Assembly (NCBI GenBank): GCA_949710005.1
Contig: OX453287.1
Span: 15,320,114 to 15,384,113 of the forward strand
Reading direction: 5' to 3'
Origin: Ricordea florida
Lineage: Eukaryota; Cnidaria; Anthozoa; Corallimorpharia; Ricordeidae
Length of the DNA stretch: 64,000 nt
The notes below the pieces were generated by a model. That model made no database searches and was not told where the DNA came from. It worked only from the letters and a program-made list of their open reading frames with translations. This document shows, piece after piece, positions 9,501 to 18,810 of this stretch. A program made the translations under genes and the position numbers. Every line of letters starts with the position of its first letter. Position 1 is the stretch's first letter.

Positions 9501-9859
9501 TCGGGGGCATGTTCAAGGATGAAGCGGGTGGCCAACAGATCATAGAATTCGTAGGTCTCCAGGCCAAACTATATTCATACATGATGGATGAGGGAAAGGA
9601 GGAAAAGAAGTGTAAGTGTGTGAAGAAGGCTGTAGTGAAAAAGAGCATAAGCTTCAAAGACTACAAGGATTGCCTCTTCAATCAAAAATCACAGAGGAGG
9701 ACTATGAATATCATCAGGAGTCACCTACACGACTTGTACACAGAGACTGTGAACAAGGTGGCACTATCATGCGAAGACGACAAAAGGGTGGTAAGGGAGG
9801 ATGGGATACACACATATGCATATGGTCACTTTAGGACTCTAATTTCGGTAAAAACTTAA
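6320..9859 (+). CDS. Protein-primed family B DNA polymerase with internal endonuclease VII-like domain (N-terminus displaced)
   Basis: 1179 codons from the first in-frame ATG after the rearrangement; about 140 N-terminal residues lie upstream at 4716-5454. Order: C2H2 finger (CHRCLNPF...H..FC) near 240; Exo I YADFECY near 294; HNH/endonuclease VII-like module near 395-428 (HCHICG...DHCHLTGKYRGAAH), with all metal and catalytic residues present; Exo II HNLSGYD near 441; Exo III YHDLYLELDVLLLAD near 675; Pol motif A DANGLYG near 780; motif B MNNSVFGK near 915; motif C TDTDSLAY near 1014. The 3'-5' exonuclease and polymerase are intact. Compared with A and C it has an extra charged helical stretch of about 80 residues near 530-620. 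It replicates the linear element from protein primers, as in Polintons. Confidence 0.9.
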   Translation: MELLYSRRKPIKVKFVLTCRFVKDDLVTGNVEYTEGYFHTKLEIVTDSTDTNNLLDAMTGLQLENVAKFEGEQSGWQFDRVEYFDIHINPFEPISGTSYIPLPKVLADKKAIVNVKNEKDHECFKWAVTSAVFPKENPGERLNAEMRKNSEKFDWTGMEFPVTLRDITKFEKQNPYAINVYGYESGVNVLRISKRREVTVVNLLLLHKDETNHYCWIKNLSRLLSSQVDKHDGRKYFCHRCLNPFNKQSSLDKHLEFCSNHQAVKTTVPMNEDGSPQFFRFKNHNRKMEVPFVVYADFECYTEKMYTCYQDEGRSFTNRYQKHKPSGFCYLIKCFDNAIFEPKLVRHTAESPDEDVPKMFMESLESDIKQVYDRFKLPKNSRVSQDERIAYENATHCHICGSMLGHDKVLDHCHLTGKYRGAAHQECNLNYKVPKFVPVIFHNLSGYDGHLFVRNIGESKGKLDCIPINDEKYISFTKEIVVESYKNKKGKMVDIKRGIRFIDSFRFMAAGLRRLVENLPQSSLVNVTSWYERVMSQKDKLKHEERIIHNILRNADFDVITMRMIMEEFYHRLDREAVMSRKEIREFVDGVLTSYRQKEIYNHIEEEKDGPDLQLLTRKGVFPYDWFDGFDKLRETNLPPKDEFYSKLYNAEISDEDYQHAQNVWKVFGIESFREYHDLYLELDVLLLADVFENFREVCRKNYDLDPAWYYTAPGLAWDAALKMTNVRLELLNDPDMLLMVEEGIRGGISMISTRYGKANNPYMKDYDPSLPTKYITYMDANGLYGCAMSKPLPTHDFRWLTEEELVLKWKDLPCILEVNLMYPKHLHKLHNDYPLAPERVTVNGVDKLIPNLRDKRKYIIHHETLKQYLSLGLRVYKIYRGITFKESAWLKPYIELNTELRTKATNDFEKDFFKLMNNSVFGKTMENVRNRVDVRLVTEESKAKKLVSKPNYHHSTIFCENLVAVQMKKTKLVLDKPIYLGFSVLEISKTIMYDFHYNYIKPKYGSKAKLLFTDTDSLAYEVETDDFYKDISPDVRDRFDTSNYPEDHPSGIEVGVNKKVGGMFKDEAGGQQIIEFVGLQAKLYSYMMDEGKEEKKCKCVKKAVVKKSISFKDYKDCLFNQKSQRRTMNIIRSHLHDLYTETVNKVALSCEDDKRVVREDGIHTYAYGHFRTLISVKT

Positions 9860-9897
9860 TGATTTAATTATACATATTCCAACTAGACAAAGTCGGT

Positions 9898-10731
9898 ATG
9901 GATTACGATTCAGAGGAAAATTATCACAGCCTCTTCGATCATTTTCAGTCTATGTTCAAGAAAGCTGATGAAGAGGACGAACAGGTTTGTAAGCATGAAA
10001 GTGTGTATAGGGATAAAACAGGGATTGTTGTTTGTAGCCTCTGTAAGACTGAACTAGAACGGATGGACTATTCTAAACGAGAATGGATGTACTACTCATC
10101 AGTCAGTAGGTGTGATCTTCGTAGATCAAAGCCAAAGGGAGTTCGTAATGTATTCGAGAGACATGACTTGAATGTGTCTTCTATGATGATCAATATCGTA
10201 GAAGCCAAGTATCAAGAGATTGTAAAGTTTAAGTGTAAAAATCGCGGTCAGATTCGTACGTCTTTGGTGGCTTCATGCTTGTTTTATACATACCAAGAAT
10301 TTGGTGAGTATCGTACGTTAGATTACATTAGGAATTTGTTTGGAATCAAGAAAAGAGCCATGACACGTGGTTTACAAATGTACTTGGAAGCATTCCCAGA
10401 GGTGAGAACCAACTACATTACACCAGAGAAACTTATTCCCTGGATAATGAGAGTTACTGGGGTTGATGAATCTCATCAAAGACGCATTTTGTCCATTGCC
10501 AAGTACTTTGGAGCAACATCACAGATTCTTGAGCGCGGTACTAGCGGTGTAGTTGCAGCGGGTATTGTCTTCTTTTACTTATGTATGAACCAGGAGTATA
10601 AAAATCAAATAGGTATGACGAAGAAGATCTTTGCCGACAAAGTTAAAATTTCGGACATTTCATTGATCAAGATAGTTCGTGAAATGGCTGACATCTCAAC
10701 AATGTCACTTAAGTACTCTAGAGGGTGGTAA
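9898..10731 (+). CDS. TFIIB-like transcription factor
   Basis: 277 aa. An N-terminal zinc ribbon at about residues 31-50 (CKH...GIVVCSLC) is followed by two cyclin-like repeats. The first, about 85-170, contains RTSLVASCLFYTYQEFGEYRTLDYI; the second, about 180-270, contains RGTSGVVAAGIVFFYLCM and SDISLIKIVREMADI. This is the TFIIB/TFB layout, in which the ribbon contacts RNA polymerase and the cyclin folds bind TBP-promoter complexes. Large DNA viruses encode such proteins to direct their own transcription; I know of none as a standard Polinton gene. It lies 38 bp after PolB and overlaps the integrase 3' end by 27 bp on the opposite strand. No equivalent exists in A or C. The frame is intact. 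Confidence 0.82.
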   Translation: MDYDSEENYHSLFDHFQSMFKKADEEDEQVCKHESVYRDKTGIVVCSLCKTELERMDYSKREWMYYSSVSRCDLRRSKPKGVRNVFERHDLNVSSMMINIVEAKYQEIVKFKCKNRGQIRTSLVASCLFYTYQEFGEYRTLDYIRNLFGIKKRAMTRGLQMYLEAFPEVRTNYITPEKLIPWIMRVTGVDESHQRRILSIAKYFGATSQILERGTSGVVAAGIVFFYLCMNQEYKNQIGMTKKIFADKVKISDISLIKIVREMADISTMSLKYSRGW

Positions 10732-11694
10732 TTCAGTATCATCGGGAACAACTTGGAGTTCCTCGCGTACAAATCCTCGCTTCGATACTCCATCCAAATA
10801 ATACACAACTGGTTGATCTGGTGAAATTACAGTTCTCGCTATGTCATAAACCTCAAGGCTCCATACAGGATCAGTGGCTCTTCGTTTGTCACCACCTTCA
10901 TCTTCACCGGGCGAATACAAATACCTAACCTCGACTCCCGGGGGCAACCTCTTCTCATTCAAACCCACAGCTCTCTTGTATTCCATAGGCTTAACATCAA
11001 TCTCTTTCAATTCCAAAGCTTCATCGGGCTCTTTACCTGTGATGCGTGTGGGTTCAGAATTCAAAGTCTTCATAATGGCGGGCAGCCTTTTCACCCAAAC
11101 CCTAGACCTAACATCACTCACCATCTCCTGTGCATATTGATGGCTAAATAATTTCTCACCAATCGTTCTGTTAGCCCTCTCTACAAAAGCCTGCGCTCGA
11201 TGGTTACCAGCTTTACTTCGCTGTACGTCTACTTGATGCTTATTCATCAAGTGAGTGACATTACCCATGAATTCTCTACCGGGATCCACCATTAATGTCT
11301 TTGGCCACTTTAGCTTCCGAGCATAAATCCTCTCAAACGCCCTGGCCACTTCACCACTATCTTTCGAGGTCAGTGCCTCAGCATCCTTGTACCTAGACGC
11401 GATATCAACCACAACCAGCGCATAGCGGTATGTTTTTCTTCTCACTGTATCGTGAAGAAGAAACAGCAAGTCCGCTTGATGAATTTGATTTGGTTTGCCA
11501 ACGACCCAATGTGGTCTGGGTATGTACCTTGGTGGAGGAACATATATCTGCCACAATGCTTGCTTCTCCAACCAATCTCTGGCAACACTTTCGGTCACTT
11601 TGGCCGCACTCGCCAACTTTGCTATGGCCGAGTATCCTTTCCAGTATCCATCTGTAGAGTAGTATAATCGACTTAAAATATTGTCACTAGACAT
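10705..11694 (-). CDS. Retroviral-type integrase of element B
   Basis: 329 aa and intact, unlike the copy in A. N-terminal helical region with LYYSTDGYWKGYSAIAK, DDE core with D in HQADLLFLLHD, D in MVDPGREFMGN and E in AFVERANR, then a small C-terminal domain (RRATDPVWS...GFVREELQVVP) resembling the chromo-like tails of Polinton integrases. It joins element ends to target DNA; B's own 5-bp duplication is its expected product. Reverse strand; starts 25 bp from the capsid-like gene and ends inside the TFIIB-like gene. Confidence 0.92.
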   Translation of the reverse strand: MSSDNILSRLYYSTDGYWKGYSAIAKLASAAKVTESVARDWLEKQALWQIYVPPPRYIPRPHWVVGKPNQIHQADLLFLLHDTVRRKTYRYALVVVDIASRYKDAEALTSKDSGEVARAFERIYARKLKWPKTLMVDPGREFMGNVTHLMNKHQVDVQRSKAGNHRAQAFVERANRTIGEKLFSHQYAQEMVSDVRSRVWVKRLPAIMKTLNSEPTRITGKEPDEALELKEIDVKPMEYKRAVGLNEKRLPPGVEVRYLYSPGEDEGGDKRRATDPVWSLEVYDIARTVISPDQPVVYYLDGVSKRGFVREELQVVPDDTELPPSRVLK

Positions 11695-11719
11695 TTACAA
11701 CAAGATTCAGTGCATTTAA
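11695..11719. promoter_or_regulatory. Divergent capsid/integrase promoter gap (element B)
   Basis: 25 bp between the divergent ATG codons. It shares TTTACAA and CATTTAAATGG-type stretches with the gaps in A and C, so the arrangement is conserved across both families. Confidence 0.4.
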
Positions 11720-12886
11720 ATGGCTGGAATATCATACATTCTTGATACTGATCGTGTTCCCAGGATGCGTAAAGGTTTGAGGGCCGAGGCCTCATTAAAT
11801 CGGATCACGCTAAACCCCTCATCAGCCAATCCTGGCGAGACATTATACATTGAAATACCAAAACTGACCGACAATCTGGTGATTGTGCCTGGCAGTGTGT
11901 ACATAACTTTCGATATGAATGTGACAGGTCACAAGAACAACACACTTGTCAACAACTTGGGAAGGAACCTCGTTTCACGATACAAGGTTCTATTCGGGGG
12001 TGAAATCATAGAGGACCTTGATAGGTTTGATTTGTTCAAGACTTATCACGATTTGTTTTTGTCAGAGACCGATCGAAATAACAGATTGAGACAGGGCATA
12101 TCATCCGAGAATGTAAGGAAAATCAGAACCAATGCCGGTGACAAAGTTACCTCGAATGCAGCAGAAAATACTCTAGGTGCAGTCCATAACACCAGGTACG
12201 AAATACCATTGGACCACACGATACTGAAAGATCACGGAGTCTTCTATCCAAAAGCCTTACCACATCCACTCAGATTCGAAATAACTCTAGCTCCGGTTTC
12301 TGATGTCGTCGTTTACTCAAACGTTGAAACACCACCTGATTACAAATTAACAAATATGGAGCTGGAGTATCAATGCATATCAAGTGACCGATTAGCCAGT
12401 CAAGCTATTGCCTCGTACCAGAATGGAAGGGTTTTCATGTATGAGAAGATACTTCTTCACAAAACGTTCCCAATCTCCGAGAACACTGATGGTGTGATCA
12501 ATGAGCATATTAACGTGCCCAGGAAGTCTATGACTGGGATACTATGTATTTTCACAGCCCCATATGCAGCAGGTGCTAGGGACTCTGAGAGTTTTGCAAA
12601 CCCAAAGATCACATCGGTCAAGATTGACAAAGATGGGGTACCAAACAAACTTTATTCGAAAGGCATGATACCAACTGATTTATGGCAAGCCATAATTAAA
12701 CGAGTTGGTATCGATGATTCCATCAAGGAGTCTGATTTCTATACGAACAAGTTTGCTCTGTGGATCGATCTGAGGAGTTACCCCGACAATGATATTCATG
12801 GGAACGGTTTGTGGCTAAGTAGTACTCGGGATGGCATAAGACTCGAGATTAACAGGGAGAAGAGAGGAGGAAGGGTTCCATATTAG
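11720..12886 (+). pseudogene. Major capsid-like protein, C-terminus lost by deletion
   Basis: 388 codons aligned throughout with the 411-aa protein of C (GETLYIEIPKLTDNLVIVPG, NNLGRNLVSRYKVLFGGEII, DKFALWIDLR-type block) up to about residue 378. There the last about 30 residues are replaced by RGGRVPY and a stop. The next bases code for the C-terminal part of a different gene, so a deletion fused the two. Double jelly-roll capsid assignment by inference as for A and C. Loss of the final strands would probably impair folding. Confidence 0.8.
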
Positions 12887-12888
12887 GG

Positions 12889-13038
12889 ATTGGTTATTTT
12901 TTATACAAGAGATACAAAGACAAAATAGCCAACTTACACGTACCTTCTGTAACCTTCGGACCACCTCCTGTCAGGGACATGAATGAGGTCAAAAGACCCT
13001 CAAACAGAGAAAACAGCTTAAATGACGAGTTGATGTAA
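12889..13038 (+). pseudogene. C-terminal remnant of the charged single-TM protein
   Basis: 49 codons, IGYFLYKRYKDKIANLHVPS to a TAA at 13036-13038, aligning with the last 50 residues of the 143-aa protein of C (YGLFTNYRDRIADLHTPT). Its start, the ATPase, the C-terminal TM protein, the acidic-tailed protein and the 63-aa protein, which lie between capsid and this point in C, are all missing. Junction near 12880-12888. Confidence 0.7.
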
Positions 13039-13046
13039 TACACAAA

Positions 13047-13274
13047 ATGTCAGAAAACAAGGTTGTAAAGATAGTTACAGATTCTGCAGTTATCGTGGTA
13101 ATCGCTGGTGGTTTGGGCTATGTGGGTAAGAAGGTCCTGAGAGAAAAAGAATCGTTAATGGGCGATCCATTCTCCAGTGTCATGCATTTTGCCAAAGTGG
13201 TCGCTGTTATATCATTGAGTTTAGCCATCAAAGATTATTTAGAGGATAGAAAGATGTTACCAAAAGAGCTTTGA
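13047..13274 (+). CDS. Small two-TM protein
   Basis: 75 aa; homologue of 51123-51344 in C (shared KVVKIVTDSAVIVV / KLVKTVTDSAVLIG start). Two hydrophobic helices at about 16-32 and 46-62 separated by a short basic loop. Starts 9 bp after the remnant's stop, as in C. Function unknown; likely inserted in a virion or host membrane. Confidence 0.65.
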   Translation: MSENKVVKIVTDSAVIVVIAGGLGYVGKKVLREKESLMGDPFSSVMHFAKVVAVISLSLAIKDYLEDRKMLPKEL

Positions 13275-13277
13275 GTA

Positions 13278-13499
13278 ATGGCTACAGTGACACTTGATCC
13301 TAAAAGATTCAAACTTGCGTTGAATGAATATATGAAAGATGGGCCTAGTTTGAGTGACTTCATAACCAAAGATGGCGATGGGTCCGTAATATCCTTTGAC
13401 GAGAAAGGATTCAGTATGGCTGTACTCGATCATTTGAAGGACGGTCCCAAGTTGGAGTACTTTTTCAACATTGAATTAAGGAATCCTACAATAGATTGA
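13278..13499 (+). CDS. Unrecognised 73-aa protein
   Basis: Follows the previous gene by 3 bp and precedes the next by 3 bp, so it belongs to the same tightly packed run. Soluble and acidic, with two similar halves: LNEYMKDGPSLSDF and VLDHLKDGPKLEYF, suggesting an internal duplication of about 38 residues. The matching place in C holds a different 157-aa gene. No family recognised. Confidence 0.55.
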   Translation: MATVTLDPKRFKLALNEYMKDGPSLSDFITKDGDGSVISFDEKGFSMAVLDHLKDGPKLEYFFNIELRNPTID

Positions 13500-13502
13500 C
13501 AA

Positions 13503-13910
13503 ATGGCGACTATAGCGATCGTTATCGGAGGTGCAATCGTCAATGCAGCTGCCCTCGGTTTTGGTACTTATATAACACATGTCCTCACTGGATCACCACC
13601 CGAAGAACTCGAAAAGGAAAGGAAAAGGCATGACAAAGCAATGGAGGAGTACCAAAAAGATTACGCTGCGCATGAAAAGAGGCGCTTGGCATATATTGAC
13701 TTTATGAATAAGAGGAAGAGTGATGCTGACCAGGCATCTGAGAACATATCGGAGACGGATGAAGCGATGAGATTGTACAATCAAATAGGCGATCCTCCTA
13801 AATTCTCTGACTATTACCGACCGAATGAAGACCAAAGAATGGCTCAGATGGTCTATGTCGCGGTTGGGATGTTAATCCTGGTATATATAATTAGCAAGTG
13901 GGTGCGATAA
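13503..13910 (+). CDS. Two-TM protein with central charged helix
   Basis: 135 aa; homologue of 51904-52311 in C. N-terminal hydrophobic helix (residues 3-27), a charged helical middle (ERKRHDKAMEEYQKDYAAHE, ending in EAMRLYNQIGDPPKFSDYY), and a C-terminal hydrophobic helix (MVYVAVGMLILVYIIS). The DYYRPN motif is conserved between B and C. A virion membrane component is plausible; no family recognised. Confidence 0.65.
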   Translation: MATIAIVIGGAIVNAAALGFGTYITHVLTGSPPEELEKERKRHDKAMEEYQKDYAAHEKRRLAYIDFMNKRKSDADQASENISETDEAMRLYNQIGDPPKFSDYYRPNEDQRMAQMVYVAVGMLILVYIISKWVR

Positions 13911-13944
13911 ACTAACTTAGAAGTTCCCATATTCGACATCAAAT

Positions 13945-14913
13945 ATGGCAACTGCTTATCCTGAAGGAGAAGAAGAAAACGATCCTTTCGGGTTGGGGGA
14001 AGAAAACAAACAAGAAGATCCCGATGATTTCGAAGATACCCCGCTACTTGGTAGGCAGCCTCCAACACCAGACAAAGTCTTGGAAACATCCACGAGCAAG
14101 GGTGCTAGACGTAAATTAGGGTATCTTCAATTACCACGTGAAGATATAGAGATGGAGGTTATGGAAGAAAACAAAGATGAAGTCTGGACCAAGATTGTAG
14201 ATAAGTTCCCAGATGCCAAACCCAAGTTTCTTTTCAAATACGATGAATGGGGTAGAATCGTTGTCAAAATCAGTGGTAAAGATCCAGGCAAAAACGTATG
14301 GCATCCATTATTCGATGAGTATGGTGATGTGAACAAAGGATTACCCAAAACAATTACAAAAGGTCTAGGCCCAAGCGCGGAAGAAATTGTGGAAGCCAAT
14401 GATGGTGAGATAACCAAGAGAAAAGGGTTCGTTAGTAAATTGAAGGAGAAGGTAAGATTCCATCGAGAAAAGGCATTGAAAACCCCGGAAGAAGTAAGTC
14501 AAATAGAGACCATCGAGGAACAAATTGTTGAACAAGAGCAAGAGATAGCTAACTTGGAAGGTGAGAATGAGCAAATCCAGGAGCGAATGTCATTGCGAGA
14601 TAGGGTGAAAGCGATCTTCAAGAAATATGGTTTCACGGTATTTGCCGTTGTGAGCGCCGTTGGTGTGGTCATTGGCGTTATCGTGTCTAATCTTTCCAAG
14701 GGCCTATCCAAGTTGGGCAAAGGTGTGGGGGACGGGCTGAAGACCATCGGTAAGAAACTTGGTGAGTTATTGCCCGGTATGGTGGGGGCGATCGTGAGTT
14801 TCTTGTTCAAGACCGCTGGGGAGGTCATTTCATTCCTGGGTAAGAACGCTTGGCTATTGATCCTCGCTGTTGTAGTGTACTTTGTGGACGAATTAAAGAA
14901 GAGGCGTCGCTAA
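13945..14913 (+). CDS. Coiled-coil protein with hydrophobic Gly-rich C-terminus
   Basis: 322 aa; homologue of 52609-53745. Acidic N-terminus; a globular middle with WHPLFDEYGD; a coiled-coil stretch at about 170-210 (EEQIVEQEQEIANLEGENEQ); then RDRVKAIFKKYGFTVFAV, two to three hydrophobic helices rich in Gly and Lys (SNLSKGLSKLGKGVGDGL) and a basic KKRRR end. The C-terminal about 105 residues are far better conserved between families than the rest, pointing to a membrane-active or structural role. I know the C-terminal module as widespread in cnidarian Polintons; its function is unknown to me. Confidence 0.7.
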   Translation: MATAYPEGEEENDPFGLGEENKQEDPDDFEDTPLLGRQPPTPDKVLETSTSKGARRKLGYLQLPREDIEMEVMEENKDEVWTKIVDKFPDAKPKFLFKYDEWGRIVVKISGKDPGKNVWHPLFDEYGDVNKGLPKTITKGLGPSAEEIVEANDGEITKRKGFVSKLKEKVRFHREKALKTPEEVSQIETIEEQIVEQEQEIANLEGENEQIQERMSLRDRVKAIFKKYGFTVFAVVSAVGVVIGVIVSNLSKGLSKLGKGVGDGLKTIGKKLGELLPGMVGAIVSFLFKTAGEVISFLGKNAWLLILAVVVYFVDELKKRRR

Positions 14914-14918
14914 TGTAA

Positions 14919-15551
14919 ATGCTGAGCGTTACCATGTACGAGTCTGAAACCAGGGTGTACTTGGACCCTCCCCTGGACAAGGTTCGAGAGATACAACTTC
15001 TAGGTTGTAATATACCCAAACGATTGGTGAATTTCAAGGATCGCCAGGGCATACTCAATGAGGAAGATCGACCCATCATAATAATCCAGCCCGGTACATA
15101 CTCTCTGCGTGGTATACACGCGATATTTCTCAATGATACGGATAAGGCCAAGCTATCGATCATTGAGACTGATACTGTTAACTATTTGTACTCCAACAAG
15201 AACTCCAACATCAAACTTACGAGAGGACTGCAAGTTGCTCTGGGTTTACCTGAAGTCATAACGCCTGGCAAGTTATACCCCACAAATCTCCAAATCAAGG
15301 AGCCCCTGAGACTTATGTGCAGTCTAGTGAATAACCAGTCATCCTATATGAATAGTGCTCGATTTACAGGACCCGTGAAGATCTCACCCTCACAACTCCT
15401 TGCCAACATACCATCACAGGATTATCCAGTCATTCCCGTTCATAAATCTAAAACCCCCGTAAATCACTTCGATCTGAGCATCCTCGACATCGAATGGAAC
15501 AAACTGAATCTGAATGGGTCTCCAATCACCTTCAGTTTGCGATTCAGATAA
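14919..15551 (+). CDS. Penton-like minor capsid protein (single jelly-roll candidate)
   Basis: 210 aa; homologue of 53940-54572. Opens MLSVTMYESETRVYLDPPLD; a beta-strand-rich body includes RPIIIIQPGTYSLRGIHAIF and LRLMCSLVNNQSSY, and the end reads FDLSILDIEWNKL..PITFSLRFR. The length and the pattern of a surface-loop motif followed by a final LSI.D..G-type strand fit the minor capsid (penton) proteins of Polintons. That fold is inferred, not shown. Starts 5 bp after the previous gene; the 62-aa zinc-ribbon gene found between them in C is absent. Confidence 0.6.
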   Translation: MLSVTMYESETRVYLDPPLDKVREIQLLGCNIPKRLVNFKDRQGILNEEDRPIIIIQPGTYSLRGIHAIFLNDTDKAKLSIIETDTVNYLYSNKNSNIKLTRGLQVALGLPEVITPGKLYPTNLQIKEPLRLMCSLVNNQSSYMNSARFTGPVKISPSQLLANIPSQDYPVIPVHKSKTPVNHFDLSILDIEWNKLNLNGSPITFSLRFR

Positions 15552-15584
15552 CATTTTAAAAGTACGTGAGATCCGTAACTAAAC

Positions 15585-16188
15585 ATGGGTGAGTACAAAG
15601 GAATCTATCCCAACTTGCCTGCGACAGCGCCTCCTCCTGATGGCGCTAATTTCAGATTACAACAATGTTGTGACATTTTGAATAAGCTGAAGGCTGAATT
15701 GAATCATTACGAGAGGGTACTCAAAAAGTACAACCGGTCCAAAGGCACGCTCATAAACGTAAGCTTGACATGTGGTATCCTATCTTGTATTTTAGCGGCT
15801 GGTGGTTTGGGTTCATCTCTGAGTGGTGTGGGAATTGTGGTAGCTATACCATTGGGAGTGATAAGTGGGATACTTGTTTGCGCATCTATAGCGTGTGAAC
15901 AAATCTCCAAGAGCCTGGCAAAGAAAGCGGTCAAGCACCAAAATACAGTTACACTGGCCAAGGCTAAAATAAACACAATCGAGGACTTGGTGTCCAAGGC
16001 GCTTCGCGATAATGAGATCTCTGACGAGGAGTTCTCCATAATAATCAAAGAGGCTCAAGAAGTTTGAAGTACTGAAAGCTCAGATCCGAATCAAGTATCA
16101 AAAAAATTCAGTGAAGGAGTACGATCCTGCGGTTGTGAAACAGAAAGTACGAGAAGAGCTTCTCAAAGAACTAAAAGGAGAGTCCTAA
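15585..16188 (+). pseudogene. YPNL-containing membrane protein, frameshifted
   Basis: The first 160 codons match 54604-55221 in C: EYKGIYPNLPATAPPPD, a helical segment, two hydrophobic Gly-rich helices (about 60-105) and a charged C-terminal domain. One extra base near 16050 shifts the frame and gives a stop at 16065-16067. The correct frame continues to TAA at about 16188 (ending KELKGES). The N-terminal YPNL followed by prolines resembles an ESCRT-recruiting late-domain motif and is conserved in both families. Confidence 0.65.
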
Positions 16189-16258
16189 ACACAACGTACG
16201 ATAAGGTGTGTTATTGAGTTAAACATTATACCCCTTCTACCCAAACACTGGATAAAAG

Positions 16259-17760
16259 ATGGGCTTACTCAATGACTTTAGGAATAGGTATCCAAAGGCT
16301 GACCGTGACCAATTCGTATTTGTTACTGATATCTATGGAGGTTACATTAGGTGGAAAGTTAATGGGACAACAATCATGTCTTATGATGACCCCGCTGGTA
16401 AGACATGGACTGAAGACCTATCACCCCGTTTGAAAAGACTGCTGTGGGAAGATTTAGGATTGAATGATGATGATGATGATGCATCTTCATTCCCAAAGAG
16501 TTTGACTATGACCAATCGCTCCTACCCAATACCAGCCATTGATTTTGATGACTTCACCAGTGATACAACAAACATGCTGACATCACTGGACATATACGTC
16601 TCCAATACGAAAAAGTTCACCGCTAAGATGCGAAACGTGTTCACATCACAAGTTGTCACGTTCAAGTCTGGAAAGCAAGGTCGAAAGTGGTTGAACGCGC
16701 CCGACATGAACTACTGGCCTCAACAGCTTAACTTTGCAGTGTGGTGTGCAACCTCTGGCTGTGGTGTCAGCCCCTTTGAAAGTTTGAACTACCCCAAAGT
16801 GGTGGCTGGCTTTGTAAAGTTTCACGTGTATTTCACCATAAGGCGAATACTGTACGAATTGAATGTGCCTTTGCCTGATGAACAACCATTTGCCATAGCT
16901 AACAACCCTTACAGTAAGGTTGCTTACCAAAGATTATGCGCTGAATTCGGTATCGCTAATGGTTCTGATTTCAGATGGAAAGGCGGGCGAAACCATGGTC
17001 TTGGTGATATATTCCTTGATTATGGTGCTGGTTACCATGGAAGAGGTGGGGGATTTCAAAATGTTCATTTGATTCGAAACTATGATGAAGACGCAAACCA
17101 ATGGCCTGGTGATGGTGGTGAATTCTCAGATGATGGTGGTAAGAAAGAAAAAGGTAACCTCATCTCATTCATTCGCAATGATGACTTTGCTGGGTACAAA
17201 TATGCTTGGTTCATCCCAACGAGTGGTTATGGGCTCACCAAGGCTGGGCTGGGCAGACTGAATCAATCTGCTGAGGCCTTCGTTTACTTTGTGCTGGGAT
17301 CGCAAGTCAATACACGAAACTCGATTGTGGGCACGGGTGGTGGGGCAATTGAAACTCAACAAGAGTTCTTGGCTCTATTTGAAAGCAGTGTGATTGAGAA
17401 CGACATATCAAGTTCAGTACAAAGGTACCAACTCGCAACCCAGGAAGCGAAGCTAAGATTGGATCTGGCAATTGCACCTGGAGTTTGGCTAATGCCCAGT
17501 AATATGATCATAAACACGGAGAGTATAGTTGGTTACAACAACAACCTAATGAAGGCCACGGGTGACATGAAGTTCGGAGTCAACTCAAATGTAAACCTCG
17601 AGACCAAGACTGTAGGAATAAGCCATAACTTGGGCTCTTCGAAAGTTAAGTTACCACATGCAGCTACCAGAACTGAAACTGTACAGGTGAAAACACCAAT
17701 AACGGATGTTAATCCTGAAATCAAAGAGCCTGAAACCACACAACATGAAAATAATTTAAT
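16259..17760 (+). pseudogene. Conserved C-terminally anchored element protein, split by insertion
   Basis: About 500 codons of a protein of about 520 aa, homologous to 55638-57194 (shared MGLLNDFRNRYPKADRDQF-type start, NYWPQQLNFAVWCATSGCGV, IVGTGGGAIETQQEFLALFE). The frame is clean until 17760, where a 2,967-bp Helitron2-like sequence begins. The last about 16 codons, forming the C-terminal membrane helix, are at 20728-20777. Translation into the insertion would replace that anchor with unrelated residues. The protein is abundant in cnidarian Polintons. It is probably a virion protein; I cannot name its fold. Confidence 0.8.
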
Positions 17761-18764
17761 TCCTCGCGAAGCGAGGTTACTAATCGTGTCGGTTCCGGTC
17801 AGACCACGTGGCTCGCAAGCCCGAGTAAATCGAGCCGAGAGTTTTTATATATGTATATATATATATTTATATATATGTTTATATATATCTATATTTTAAA
17901 GGTGTCCGTTCGCAGGCCAGGTTACCTGGCAATAGTAACGCACTTGAGAACGCTGAATTTCCGCCATTATTCGGTGATGCCTTTTTGAAAGTAATGTAAA
18001 TTTTGTGGAAACCGATTTCACTCGTCCTGGAAGTACATCCCAGCAAGGTGATCTCCAAGATATTCAAGAAATATTAGCACGAGATCGTCGCCGAGTAAGT
18101 TCGAATACCGTGAAAATCAACACGAGGAAAGCACGACTCAAAGCAGGGATAGAGAAACGACAGCAGGGAGAATAACAACAGAAATCGCAGCCAAGACAAC
18201 AACTGCTCGCTCCAGAAAAAGGCAAACGAAACAGCAGGGAAAAGGACCAGGAATTCAATCAAGTTAGTTTTGAATTTGAATGTGTTATTGATAGAAATAC
18301 AGGACATGAGTGAACGATTACATAACGAAATATATTGGTGTACTACATTTAGCAAAACGACTTAGAAGGGACACCGAGTAAGAACGACTTCAACGATTGG
18401 AGATGTCTCTGGAAAATAATTCTATTAGTCTAAAACCGGAATCGGAAGACGACCAACAGATTACAAGAGAATGTAAATAGGTATTTTTCATAATAAAACG
18501 ATAGCGTTTCCAGTTTGAAGTAATTTCCAACACAGAGAGTTGCAGTTGTTATAGCAATCATTTATAACGATGTGATCTGATATCATTGCAACAGTGAAAG
18601 TATTGTAAATTTTCTTGATCTAGCAGTTATGTTAAACATTTTCAACAGAATGTATACCCTGTGTCACTATAAAGTACTGGTTCTGCAATATTATCAGTGA
18701 TCAATGTGATCATTTTAAAATAAAGCAAATGTGATTACTGAATTCTGAGTAGTATTTCTCTTTG

Positions 18765-18810
<46 letters not shown>

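Noticed and set aside
17761..17899. C-terminal extension of the anchored protein into TA-rich sequence
   Set aside because: The residues come from the Helitron2-like insertion; the true membrane tail is found at 20728-20777.
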